DNA of 64,000 bases, from assembly GCA_954871275.1 (NCBI GenBank), contig OX940978.1, positions 38,956,078-39,020,077 on the forward strand, given 5' to 3'. A program made the translations under genes and the position numbers. This document shows positions 54,667-64,000 of the stretch, in pieces. Source of the stretch: Leptopterna dolabrata (lineage: Eukaryota; Arthropoda; Insecta; Hemiptera; Miridae). The notes beneath the pieces are model-generated. The model searched no databases. It saw only the letters and a list, made by a program, of their open reading frames with translations, and was not told the origin of the DNA. Within the stretch, counting starts at the first letter, position 1. Every line of letters starts with the position of its first letter.

Positions 54667-55282
54667 TGTCGTGGTACTCTTTAAGTACTATTATACACCT
54701 ATATAATGTATAAGATTTAACCAAATAAGCGAGGGGAACGACGAGCTGAGCGACGCCTTGGGGAAAGGACGAGAAGGGTCCCCTCCATCGAGTTCCCAAA
54801 GTTTCTGAACGGCAGCAACGGCCATTGAGCGACAAGGGGCGAGGTGGAGGCCTCTTTATATACCGACTGGCTCGCCCACCTCTTCATTCGACTGACCACT
54901 CTCCGAATTGCGACTTCTCTCTCTCAATCACCTTACACCCTCTCACTCACTCTCTCTCACTCCCTCTCTCTTACCCTTCCTCGCACCTGCTGTGGTGATA
55001 ACCGTGGGGTGCTCCCAGCTCTAATACTCACTGTAGTGATGGCCGCTGGTAGTAGCCTCCTTCTTCCTGGCGTCTGCTGTGGTCATAACCGCGGGTTGCT
55101 AGCCTCTTTCTTCCCGGCGTCTGCTGTGGTGCTAACTGCGGGGACGCCTCTCTCTCATCTAACACTCACTGTGGTGATAACCACGGGGTGCTAGCCTCCT
55201 CGTCCACTAACGACTGCTGTGGTGACAGCCGTGCGGCGTTAGACCTCCAACATATCCAAACCTTTCCCTACCAATCACCACA
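54667..55282 (+). repeat. Solo LTR with perfect 5-bp target duplication
   Basis: Begins TGTCGTGGTACTC, ends AATCACCACA, and is flanked by GAACT on both sides (54662-54666, 55283-55287). Contains TATATA at 54857 and TCATTCG at 54884. Related in ends, promoter and hairpin modules to elements 1 and 2, but a different family. It must result from recombination between the LTRs of a full element. Confidence 0.85.
54983..55242 (+). repeat. Hairpin-module array in the solo LTR
   Basis: About six modules with core TGTGGTGATAACCGCG. Outer stems pair within a module and differ between modules: GCACC/GGTGC (54983-55012), GGCGTC/GACGCC (55116-55148), CTAACACTC/GGGTGCTAG (55159-55194, one mismatch), CTAACG/CGTTAG (55206-55242). 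Two modules (55021-55110) have weak outer pairing. Confidence 0.7.
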
Positions 55283-56160
55283 GAACTAAAGCATTTTTTG
55301 AGACCATCCAGAGCACTGTACGACCAGCCGTTCGTTTGCACCTAGAAGCTTTGTCAACATGACCGTGAATGAAACGGTATTAATCCAGCCCAGATATCAT
55401 CAATAGGGATGAACTGATTATAATCACGGATGGCTGTATGAAGTCGAGTTGGTTGTTCTGCGATATTATTCCGTTTGAAAAATGATGGCCCTTTTGGAAT
55501 TTGTTGATAGGTACTTTTGCAACTTGAACAAACGTTCAAATATTATTGGATAAATTATTAAAAAATGGTAAAATATTACACAACCTTAAGTTATTACACT
55601 ATTAGGTATACTATCTATGCAGAAGGCGCATCTATACAGGTAAATTATTACACAACGGTTTATTATTTACCTACCATATGCTTCATGAGTAACTACAAAG
55701 AATTAATGATTGAATTATTGAATCCCGTGCATTTGTAAGAAACTTTAATTCCCAGGCCGGCTCCTGTTCTCCATTTAGGGGTTTCTTGGAGGGAGCTCGA
55801 GGGTATTGACCACAGAAAACAGTGATCTACGCAGAAGGGGCGCAGTGTTCACATCCTAACGTCTTAGTACAACATCGGTTCGAGAACGTTCTAGTTCTCG
55901 ACTACAACTACAGTGTGAAGCGCTGCTGATCATTACACAACAGTTCATTATTTAGCTGTATAGATGCCCCTTCTGCGTAGCTCACTGTTTTCTCTGGCCA
56001 ACACCTCATGCTCCCCCCAGGAAAGCCCTATATCAGGTAAATAATAAACCGTTTCGTAATAATTTGCAGCGTTTTTTAGAACTATTTCCATACGTGTACC
56101 ATATAATATGTATGTCGTACGTAAACCAAAAATGTCTTGGTGACAGAATCCGTTCGTGAA

Positions 56161-56222
56161 TCTCCCTCGTTGTACGCTTCCCCTTGGCTCTATTCAATCG
56201 CTTTTGCGTACAACGAGGGAGA
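56161..56222. repeat. Perfect 17-bp hairpin
   Basis: TCTCCCTCGTTGTACGC (56161-56177) pairs exactly with 56206-56222 over a 28-nt loop. Function unknown. Confidence 0.7.
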
Positions 56223-56239
56223 ATCTAGTGGTGACATGC

Positions 56240-58373
56240 CGTTTCCCTCTATCCATAACTTAATTTTTGCAATGTCAAGGTCCTAAATTTCAGGATGATC
56301 AATTCAACGCCTGGCAGTCTCAGGGCGTTTGCCAGATGTCATCTCGATAGGAAAATACCATACCAATTTGAGTGATGCTATGCTGCAAGATTCTTTTTTC
56401 GTGAGCGCTGTACTACCTACAATTCGTACTTACCCAACGAACGGCCTCATCTAGTGGAATAAACGGTTCCCGTGAGATCACCGAAGGTAAGATACCTCGA
56501 GCTTGGTTAGTACTGTGACGTAGAGCCCACGGCTGACACGGTGTTTACGTTACTTTACTTTTTTACCATCTGGATGTTCGTAGAGAGATGTTAGGGAGTG
56601 TAATCGATTCAGATGGGATCCGGAGGAGAAGGAAACGGAAACATGAGGAAAGATTTGCGGCAGGTGGTGTTCGGGCGTACAGGAGTGGCGTATATACGCT
56701 TCTTGATCGCATAGGCACTGTTTTTTCTTAACACTGGAGAATCTGAAGATTTCTTGACTCGGAAACTGAAAAATCAGGCAAAAAATAACTAAGATTGTGC
56801 GAACAGAGTTACTTGATATTGGAACTGGGAACGATTTCCGTTGGGAGGGCCTTTGAGTTTATTGTGTCATGGTCATCCCACACAGATATCTTATTTTTTC
56901 CCTACAAATCATACAAATCGTTACTTACTCCACAATAGAAACGAAAACTCGATTCCCTTCGGAGATATCAGCTGTCCTTTTCAGGGTAGGTACTTATTCA
57001 TCCAATAAAGGATTGATCAAAACGACCCTTCCTTCATCCCGTCAGGAGGGTTTAGAAGAAGAAATCCAACGGGAAGCTATTTATATTGTGATGTATGCAT
57101 GTAGTTTCATATATCGGTCTTTCAGTCTCTTTGCTTGCTCAGAGTAGGTACATAGCTCATTTTCCCGAATTTGATGTTGTGATTTTTTTATATAAATTTT
57201 CATCTCTCTACCCTCGCCCTTTCAATCCACCATTTCTTTGAGTATAGACTCCTAACTGATCTGGCCCGGCCCATAAATAAAATATGAGTTGGATAAATTA
57301 ATTATCGTGCCATCCCATGACTCGAATTATCTGAAATATCCATTACAACAGTAGTGTTCATCTCGTCCATTTCTAATGCTGATTCTGCACGTGAGAGTAA
57401 ATTTTGGAAGCTGAAACGAGGAAAGAAGTCGCAGGAAACATCACTGGGAGTAAATTGGACCAAGCTCCTTCAACCAAGTGTAATTAATAAGAGTTGCATA
57501 CTGTTTTGGTATTTACACATTTTTTAAGTTTGATTTTCCATTTTTCATCCAAACTTTAAAATGTTCATCGAAAGAATTTCTGGTACTTGAAAAAGAAAAC
57601 CCGAATTTCTGCCTTCAGATAGCCGAGTATATAATATGTACGTAAACCCTCAGAATGCCCATGACTAGCGGAAAAGATGGGGGTGGTTGAGTGCAAAGTA
57701 TAGTTTACTTCCAAGTTGACGCAGCTACACATGGTCCCATTTCAACTTCATCAAATTCCGACGTCCTAACTTCCGTCTGCGCAGCTACAAGCGAGGTTTC
57801 CTTGAAACTTCTAAAACTAGGCAGTAGGTATACCGAAAAACTATCGTATAGATTTAACATCTGAAGAGTAGGTAGCTGTGTATCAGTCCCGAATTACACC
57901 TTTTCCTTGAAACACGAATGACTTAAATGAACTGCTATTTGGAGGATTGGTACGGTCTGACTCCCAAATGCTTCCATATGTATTTATTTGAAGTAGGACC
58001 GTATCATTCTGCCCTATGATTAATCCTATTACTCTATAGACAAACATGATCACCATTAACAGAATTTCAATTACAGAGATCAGCATTTACTTGAATGGGC
58101 AATTTTCGTAGGTTACGAATTTTGGCCAAATTCTGTTCAGTAACAGAAATTCACATTTACTGACCACATAATGAGGCGTGTATGTCGGAAAATCAAGGCA
58201 GACAACAACTGTGAAATTTGAATTTCTGAGTTCCCGCTATAAATGACTTATCAGGTTAAATTGCCGAGAAGTACAACTCAGATCCCGCTTAGAGCTATTG
58301 CATCACTTTAAACGATGTAGAGAACCGTTATGGAGGGGATGGCACTGCAAATGTATAAATAAATTTAAAAAGC
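56240..58373. other. Intergenic, nothing recognised
   Basis: AT-rich with short frames only. The bases before 58379 (ACGTC, 58374-58378) may be one copy of the target duplication of the next element; the other would lie beyond the window. Confidence 0.4.
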
Positions 58374-58378
58374 ACGTC

Positions 58379-58864
58379 TGTGGTGGTTTGAGATGAATGA
58401 GGTAGTGGTGAGGTATGGAAGAGAGAGTGAGAATGATGGATGAGAAGGTGCTGGATCTAGCGTCTAAAAGGTTAACGCCTATAGCGAAGCCAGGGAGGTT
58501 TCCACCACTAAAGACGCTAGAGGGTTTTGCCCAGTGGTTACCACTCGTGGTTGGTTATCACCGGACCGGTTCCACCATTTGGGGATCTATTTGGTAAAAG
58601 GTGAGGAGGTGTGAGAGGAGAGAGACGGAAATCATCGACTTGAGCTTTGAGCGTAGAATGAAGAAACGGGTGAGAGCGGCAGGTTTTTATACGACCCTCT
58701 CCACTCTCCCCCAGTCCCTTGATGGTCGTTTCCGATCGTTAAGGGATGGTGGGAAGGGATAGGGTTCGCCTGCTGTTGGTCACGTACACCTCTTCATTCG
58801 TCTGGTTTATTTGTGCAATCTTAATATGAGATACAGAGTGATGTTCTAGGAGGATATCATGACA
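58379..58864 (-). repeat. 3' LTR of the non-autonomous element
   Basis: Minus strand starts TGTCATGATATCCTCC at 58864 and ends AAACCACCACA at 58379. It has a TATAAAAA box (plus 58684-58691) and a TTCATTCTACG initiator. A long stem pairs CTAGCGTC with GACGCTAG (plus 58454-58461 and 58503-58511 approximately). The 5' LTR remnant lacks about 420 bp that are present here. Confidence 0.75.
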
Positions 58865-59779
58865 GAGGTCCCCCCAGATTGTACAAAGTAAACAAGAAGT
58901 GGTGAGTGGTGAGGGTGCAGAGTGACAATGGTGCTGAGGGCGGACAAAAAGACAGAGGGAAGCTGAGGGCGCAGTTTTACATTGCTGAAGGCGGAAAAAA
59001 CTGCAAAGGCCGAAGGTGTTAAGTGCAGCGCAGGTGGAGGGAAGGAGTGGTCTTAGGTAGGCGAAGAGCAGCGAGGAGCTGGATGGAGGTCGAGCAAGCA
59101 TGTGATGGCGTTGGGGGTGGTTCGGCGAGAACGGTGACGTGGCGACAGCGGCTGGCGGTCTGCAACGGGCGAGGGGAGCACGGATCTCTCACTGAGTCAA
59201 GGGGTCGAGCAATGGGTCCCCCCAGTGAGCCGGGGGGGGGGGGGGGGGGTGACGAGAGGGCTGAGACTTGGGCGCACCTTGGAGCGTCTGCGAAAGGGGA
59301 GAAGGTGGCAGGGGCGCTGGCGGGGCCGTCGCACGTGGGGTGAAGTGGGGGTGGCACCTGCCGGTCTGGCAGGCGTTGGAAGGGGTAGGGCCTTCCAGCT
59401 GTTGGGGTTGGGAGAAGGGGTGATCGTCCGGGTGGCGTCAGCTGGTCTGGCAGGCGTTGGAAGGGGGTCGGGCTAGAGACATTCCAGCTGTTGCATTCGG
59501 GAGAAGTGGGCGATCGTCGATGGAGAAGGGGGTGATCGTGGATGTGGAAGGGGATGATCGTCGATGGAGAAGGGGGTGATCTTCAATGTGTGAAGAGGGG
59601 TGGCAGCTGACGGGTGGGAGAGATGGTCATTAGGTCAGCAGTGGGTATTGCAGAGAGGCGGCTGTGAAGGGTGGAACCGGCGGCGTTCAGGGCGTGGTGA
59701 CCATCTGGGCGTTGGTGGGTGGGGGGCAGGAGCTTGGGAGACTCCATCGTGTGTCATGTGTTGTCGTCGGGTTCACCAC
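58865..59779 (-). other. Interior of the non-autonomous element, with PPT, 3' array and PBS
   Basis: On minus, the PBS TGGTGAACCCGACG occupies 59778-59765. GGGGGGACCTC just before the 3' LTR (58875-58865) matches element 1. Three GCCYTCAGC copies (plus 58933, 58962, 58984) have the same 22/29-nt spacing as in element 1. The middle holds a duplicated block with GGTCTGGCAGGCGTTGGAAG (near 59361 and 59443) and several GATCGTCGATGGAGAAGGGG units (59512-59580). A G-run lies at 59231-59248. No protein domain found. Confidence 0.7.
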
Positions 59780-59837
59780 TGTGGTGGTTTGTTTTGTGCA
59801 ATCATAATATGAGATACAGAGTGATGTTCTAGGAGGG
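59780..59837 (-). repeat. 5' LTR remnant of the non-autonomous element
   Basis: Keeps CTAGAACATCACTCTGTATC and the CAAACCACCACA end but has an internal deletion relative to the 3' LTR. Its start was separated by the insertion at 59838. Confidence 0.75.
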
Positions 59838-60496
59838 TGTCGTGAGTCCCTCCCGGGAACACTCCTATCATATTAAGTTCTCACCAATATCCAAACGCCA
59901 AACTAAAGCTCCGTAAATAAAGATATGAGTGGGGACAGGCGACAGAACCCAGGGTTACTCAACCTGGGGCCCCACTACCAGCTCCCAGCAAGGAGCTGGA
60001 GGGAGAGGCCCCCAAGTACTATAAAACCCCGGATCCTGACGCTCAAGCTTCATTCGACACTTCCTCTAACCAGCTCTCTCTTCTCTCTCTTACCTTACCT
60101 CCCAGATGATCGGTTGAATACAGCCGCCTGGGAATTTCACCTCCTCTCTCCTCTCTCCTCCTCCTCCTTGTCTAGATGATCGGTTGAATACAGCCGCCTA
60201 GACAAGGGACCTCTCCTTTCCTCTCCTTCACCTAGATGAACGGTTGACTACAGCCGCCTAGGTGAAATTCCCTCATCCACCTCTCTCTCCTCCAAAGTCG
60301 TAGATGTTCGGTTGATTACAGCCGCCTGCGACTTTTCCTCACCTTCCTTCCACACCACCTCTCTCTCCTCCAAAAGTCGTAGATGTTCGGTTGACTACAG
60401 CCGCCTGCGACTTTTCCTCCTTTTCTCTCCTTTACCTAAATTCACTCACTCACCTTCCTTCCACGCCACCGTGATGAGAATTTTAAATTCATCACA
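59838..60496 (+). repeat. 5' LTR of element 2
   Basis: TGTCGTGAG...ATCACA, 659 bp. AATAAA at 59916, conserved U3 stems (GAGTGGGG/CCCCACT, CCAGCTCC/GGAGCTGG, and a CCCAGG...CCTGGG hairpin between them), TATAAAA at 60020 and initiator TCATTCG at 60050. Confidence 0.9.
60100..60415 (+). repeat. Five tandem hairpin modules in the element 2 leader
   Basis: Modules at 60100-60133 (TCCCAG/CTGGGA), 60166-60207 (CCTTGTCTAG/CTAGACAAGG), 60227-60266 (TTCACCTAG/CTAGGTGAA), 60294-60335 (AAAGTCG/CGACTTT) and 60372-60415 (AAAAGTCG/CGACTTTT). All share the inner hairpin CGGTTG-ANTA-CAGCCG after an ATGNN internal loop. The first three outer stems match those of element 1 modules in the same order, while the inner stem is changed in every module. 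Confidence 0.85.
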
Positions 60497-60514
60497 GTGG
60501 TGAACCCGACGTTC
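60466..60514 (+). promoter_or_regulatory. U5/PBS hairpin and PBS of element 2
   Basis: PBS TGGTGAACCCGACGTTC from 60498. GTGATGA (60471-60477) pairs with TCATCAC (60489-60495) and CCAC (60466-60469) with GTGG (60497-60500). The loop sequence differs from element 1 while the stem is unchanged. Confidence 0.75.
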
Positions 60515-60736
60515 ACTCAACCTTCTTCCTTCCCACCTTCCCACCTCATGTGTCGCCCCAGTCAAGTAGTTCGGTGTCCCAAATTTTAAATTCAAAATTT
60601 TAACCAGTCAGTCTAAATTCGCAATTCTTGGCCCAACCCTCAACACTCACCTCTCAACTCAACGCACCACCGCTCCCGCCGATTGCGAATTTCAAAATTC
60701 AAAACCACGTCAAATTTTTGAATTTTAGTTACAGAA

Positions 60737-61774
60737 ATGGACCCGAACTCACCGACGCCGCCGCTCCTGCGACCAGCTACACTGCAGCCGCCCGCCGCTG
60801 CGACATCCGACGCATTGGCCGACAACCCTTTCTCCACGCTCTCCCCACCGACCTCTGCGACATCGGACACCGCCGCCGCCGCCGCCGCTACGGCCGCAGC
60901 CGCCGCCAACGTCATGACGGCGTCCGCTGCGTTCCCTCTGTCGCTGCCCCCCTTCTACACGCACGACCCGGCGCTTTGGTTTTTCCAAGTGGACGCAGCG
61001 TTTTCGGCCGCCAACATCCGCAGCCAGAAAACCCGATATTCCCGGATCATTTCACTACTGCCCTACGAGATCCTGCTGCAGACCTCTGATATCTCCCCCG
61101 ACGCCGCCGCTGCGTACGACGACCTCCGCAGCCGCCTCATCAACACCTACCAGCCGTCGAAAATCGCCCGAGTCGCCGCCCTCTCCCAACCTCAACACCT
61201 CGGCGACCAGAAGCCCTCCCACCTCTACCGACGGCTGCGACACCAGCTGCAGGGGATCATGACCGCCGACATCGCACGCACGTTCTGGTTACGTGCCCTT
61301 CCCCACCCCATCCAGATGGCCCTGGCCAGCCATCTCGACGGTCCCGACGAGCCCCTCCTGCGCCTCGCGGACACCGTGCACGACTTGGCCGCTGCGGCCG
61401 CCGTCAGTGAGGTGCGTACGCCGCGCCACCCCCCGCCTTTCCGGGACCGCACAAAATCCCGGGACCGCGGCCGGGCACCCTCCCTCGACGGCCGTCGACC
61501 ACTTTCGGCGGATCGCCGACGCGACTCGTCCGCCGACCGCCGCCGCCAGCGCTCACCCGAGCGCCGCAACGCATCCCCTCCCCGCCAGCGCAGAGGTCGA
61601 TCCCCAGCAGCTGCGCGCGCATCAAACTCAGCCCGCCCCACCAACTCCGCCTACCTGCCTGCGGACCACCCCAACCGTTGTTTCTATCACATAAACTTCG
61701 GTGGGGAGGCCCGCAAGTGCCAACCCCCCTGCGCCTTCGCCCCTAAGCAGGGAAACGCAGACGCCCGCCGGTAA
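60737..61774 (+). CDS. gag: Gag polyprotein of element 2, 345 aa
   Basis: Intact, the same length as element 1 Gag and nearly collinear. It has an Ala-rich segment near 42-60, the capsid region FYTHDPALWFFQVDAAFSAA, a basic Arg/Ser region, and C315-H318-C328-C332 (CX2HX9CX3C). The variable N-terminal 70 residues and the Arg-rich linker differ most, and the capsid core is almost unchanged, which suggests selection. Starts at ATG 60737 and ends in the frameshift hairpin loop. It could still make particles and might mobilise partners. Confidence 0.92.
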   Translation: MDPNSPTPPLLRPATLQPPAAATSDALADNPFSTLSPPTSATSDTAAAAAATAAAAANVMTASAAFPLSLPPFYTHDPALWFFQVDAAFSAANIRSQKTRYSRIISLLPYEILLQTSDISPDAAAAYDDLRSRLINTYQPSKIARVAALSQPQHLGDQKPSHLYRRLRHQLQGIMTADIARTFWLRALPHPIQMALASHLDGPDEPLLRLADTVHDLAAAAAVSEVRTPRHPPPFRDRTKSRDRGRAPSLDGRRPLSADRRRDSSADRRRQRSPERRNASPPRQRRGRSPAAARASNSARPTNSAYLPADHPNRCFYHINFGGEARKCQPPCAFAPKQGNADARR

Positions 61775-61811
61775 ATCCGGCGGGCCCCCCTCCTCGCCAA
61801 CACGGGGGGGA
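61750..61811 (+). promoter_or_regulatory. -1 frameshift signal of element 2
   Basis: GGGAAAC at 61750-61756, spacer 61757-61762 (one base different from element 1), stem GCCCGCCGG 61763-61771 / CCGGCGGGC 61777-61785 and loop TAAAT with the gag stop, followed by the same C-run/G-run pair. Confidence 0.9.
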
Positions 61812-62721
61812 CCATGCGCATACCCCCCCCGCCCGCATTCACACAGCCACCACCACCAAGCCACGCTACCCCTCCTACGCCGCCGCCACGGCTGCCAACC
61901 TCCCGGCCGCGCCTGCAGCGCCGCCAAAGCCCTCCCCGCCCGCCACCAGGGCAACCAACCTTCCGGCCGCCACTCACGCCGCCGCTACCGTTCCCCCACC
62001 CCGGAACGGCCCCTCCACGCCCGCCAACAGGGCAGCCAACCTTCCGCCCGCCACTCACGCCGCCGCTCCCGTTCCCCCACCCCGGAACGGCCCCTCCATG
62101 CCCATCAATAGGGCAGACACCCTCCCGGCCGCCACTCACGCCGCCGCGTCCGTTCCCCCACCACGGAACGGAACCTCCACGCCCGCCTCCAGGGCACAAC
62201 CCCCTCCAGCCACCACACAGCCCGCCACTACCGTTCCCCCTCCCCGGAACAAGGCGAAACCCCCTCCTCCCAAACTGGCCTGCCCCCCTGCAGACCCCGC
62301 CGCTTCCCCCCTCCGGAGCGACAAGAAACCGCCTCGAGTCTCCTTCGCGGCGGACCAGCCAACACCGACCAACGTACCTACCTCCGCAATTGTGCCCAAC
62401 GCCCTCCCGACCCACCAGCGACTTTTCCTGCGCTGCAGGAAAACCAATGTGCCTTTCTTGGTGGACACAGGGGCGGCGCTATCAATATTTCCTAACAACA
62501 TCCTCCGTCGTCAGGCGCGCTGCTACCGGCAGCTTCTCTACGCCGCCAACGGTACCACCATCCCCTCGTACGGGACGTACCGCTCCTCTGTTTATATGAG
62601 CGGGCTCGCGTACGAGTGGGAGTTTACCGTGGCGGACGTGGAGAAGGCGATCCTGGGGGCCGATTTTCTCGCATATTTCGGTCTCCAGGTCGACGTCCGG
62701 AACGCGCGCCTGATCGACCCC
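61756..62721 (+). pseudogene. pol: Pol of element 2, N-terminal part before a frameshift
   Basis: Open in the -1 frame from the slippery site: Pro-rich linker with PPPRN repeats, then protease with the DTGA active site (GAC at 62464) and ILGADF. The frame is lost at 62722, where one extra C in a C-run (62718-62722) shifts the ribosome. The shifted frame stops at 62784, so protease could be made but no RT. Confidence 0.85.
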
Positions 62722-62722
62722 C

Positions 62723-64000
62723 GCCACAAAAACACCCATACCCGGATTCATCCATGCCATCAACCACCCCCCTACGCAATTTGAACGCCTCCTCCTCAAC
62801 TACCGCCCCCAGCGCCGCCCCTCTGCCCACATCTCCACCATTCAACACCACATTGAGACTTCCGGCCCCCCCATCACAGCGAAAGCCCGACGACTCCACC
62901 CCCTGCAACTATCTAAAGCCCGACAACATTTTAATAAACTCATAGCCGACGGTATCGTCCGCCCCTCAAAATCCCCTTGGGCTTCTCCACTCCACATCGT
63001 GCAGAAGCCCAATGGGGATATCCGCCCCTGCGGGGACTACCGGCGACTCAATTCAAAAACCACGCCGGACCTCTATAATGTTCCCCACCTACGGGACTTC
63101 TCGTCGCACCTCCATGGCGCTAATATATTCTCTACCCTCGACATTTCACGGGCATTCCACCACATCAACATTCACCCCCCCGATGTCCAGAAAACCGCCA
63201 TCATCACCCCGTTCGGACTTTTCGAGTATGTTAAGATGGGCTTCGGGTTAAGGAACGCTGCACAAACTTGGCAGCGCTATATGGACAGCATCCTGCGAGG
63301 CCTACCGTTCGTCTTTTGCTTCCTCGACGACGTCCTGGTAGCCTCCAGGACGCCGGAAGAACACCTCAGCCATCTCCAACAGATCCTTGACATCTTCTCC
63401 TCCGAAGGCCTCTTGGTTAACACAGACAAGTGCGTTCTCAGCCAACCCTCCGTCCGCTGCCTCGGCCACCACGTTTCATCCGGGGGCATCAAACCCCTCG
63501 CTGACAAGGTGCACGCCATTAGTGACTTCCCGCAACCCCGCACCGTGACGGAACTCCGCCGCTTCCTGGGTATGTTAAACTTTTACCGCAGACACATCAA
63601 ACACGCAGCACAACATCAACAACCACTCATACACGCCATTCCCCAACCCTCCAAAAAAAATGACAACCGCCCCATTACCTGGACCCCCCAACTCATCTCC
63701 TCCTTCAAAATTTGCAAACAGGACCTAGTAGACGCCGCTCTATTGGCCCATCCCGATCCTCACGCCCCACTATCCATCACCACCGATGCGTCCGACTGGG
63801 CCATCGGGGCAGTGCTCCATCAGCACACCGGCGCCACCCCCCAACCCCTAGGCTTCTTCTCCAAAACGCTATCCCCCACCCAAAAAAATTACTCCACGTT
63901 CGACAGAGAACTCCTCGCCATCCACGAAGCCATCAAGCACTTTCGTGACTTCGTGGAGGGCAGGCAGTTCTCTGTCGTCACTGACCATAAGCCCCTGACC
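62723..64000 (+). pseudogene. pol: Pol of element 2, RT and RNase H part after the frameshift
   Basis: From 62723 the next frame continues the homology without interruption to the window end: TPIPGFIHA segment, RT with FLDD (63320-63331), RNase H start with TDASDWAIG near 63784, then TDHKPL at about 63980. Only the single inserted base separates it from the upstream part. Integrase and the 3' LTR lie outside the window. Confidence 0.85.

Larger units (their letters stand above)
54291..56075. repeat. Fold-back repeat, copy I, split by a solo LTR
   Basis: Arm segments run 54300-54666, break at the LTR, and resume at 55283 with GCATTTTTTGAGACCATCC. The terminal segment with GGTTTATTATTTACC lies near 55657, and inverted ends are near 55920 and 56040-56075 (TTTGCAGCGTTTTT). 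The LTR therefore inserted into a pre-existing repeat. Confidence 0.7.
58379..59837 (-). mobile_element. Non-autonomous LTR retrotransposon, interrupted
   Basis: On the minus strand: a 5' LTR remnant (59780-59837), a PBS identical in its first 14 bases to that of elements 1 and 2, a 0.9-kb interior without gag or pol, the same PPT block, then a 486-bp 3' LTR. The 5' LTR is cut at 59838 by insertion of element 2. It retains only cis signals and so must rely on proteins from a related autonomous element. Confidence 0.8.
59838..64000 (+). mobile_element. Second CsRn1-type retrotransposon (element 2), runs off the window
   Basis: LTR, PBS, gag, frameshift signal and pol up to RNase H are visible. 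It is collinear with element 1, but the LTR is longer (659 against 610 bp) and the sequence clearly diverged, so this is a sister family or subfamily. One single-base insertion breaks pol. It inserted into the 5' LTR of the minus-strand non-autonomous element. Confidence 0.9.

Noticed and set aside
58739..59101. Minus-strand 120-codon ORF in the non-autonomous element
   Set aside because: It reads through the GCCYTCAGC array, the PPT and the LTR start, which are cis signals, so coding is unlikely.
60100..60415. Hammerhead or other self-cleaving ribozyme reading of the LTR modules
   Set aside because: The modules contain AUGA near the stem but lack the CUGAUGA...GAAA core and the three-way junction; they do not fit the ribozyme classes I know.

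Overview
This window is repeat-dominated eukaryotic nuclear DNA. AT-rich background, insect-type transposon families (CsRn1-clade Ty3, copia, FLYWCH/MULE, hAT, Harbinger, DUF7869-like) and TAGGTACC-type microsatellite motifs suggest an arthropod, probably an insect and perhaps a hemipteran; the order is a weak inference. I see no clearly recognisable host gene, tRNA or rRNA gene.

Layout: 1-735 is a copy of an abundant fold-back repeat that abuts a decayed minus-strand Ty1/copia element (736-3946). 4.2-28 kb holds short fold-back elements, two large fold-back elements with internal 18-bp tandem arrays (9.0-11.0 and 22.9-25.5 kb), a TA-flanked MITE (7.3-8.0 kb), a Harbinger relic split by a hAT MITE (19.5-20.1 kb), and two halves of a FLYWCH/MULE transposon in opposite orientation on either side of the second fold-back element. 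28130-35489 is a complete GC-rich Ty3/gypsy CsRn1-type retrotransposon with identical 610-bp LTRs and a 5-bp target duplication, hence very recent. 35.7-40.0 kb is a pile of fold-back repeats and LTR fragments. 42.5-45.5 kb holds a solo LTR and a TIR transposon encoding a DUF7869-like protein. 46-50.5 kb holds more fold-back repeat, a hAT C-terminal fragment and a LINE fragment. 51.8-53.5 kb has two weak exon candidates. 54.3-56.1 kb is a fold-back repeat split by a solo LTR with perfect TSD. 58.4-59.8 kb is a minus-strand non-autonomous LTR element, into whose 5' LTR a second CsRn1-type element (59838 to beyond 64000) has inserted.

The main point of interest is the regulatory RNA of the CsRn1-like group. 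Gag and Pol are joined by a -1 frameshift signal, GGGAAAC plus a 6-nt spacer and a perfect 9-bp hairpin, identical in both copies. The LTR leader carries 5-6 tandem hairpin modules. Their outer stems differ from module to module but stay self-complementary and keep the same order in both elements. Their inner core is uniform within an element but differs between elements by compensatory changes. Solo LTRs of related families carry the same architecture. A U5/PBS hairpin, a foldable U3 between AATAAA and the start site, and a repeated GCCYTCAGC array before the PPT are also shared, the last with the non-autonomous partner. The 3' tail of pol additionally overlaps a plausible out-of-frame 207-codon ORF. 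Together these look like an autonomous element and a parasitic partner sharing cis-acting RNA signals.
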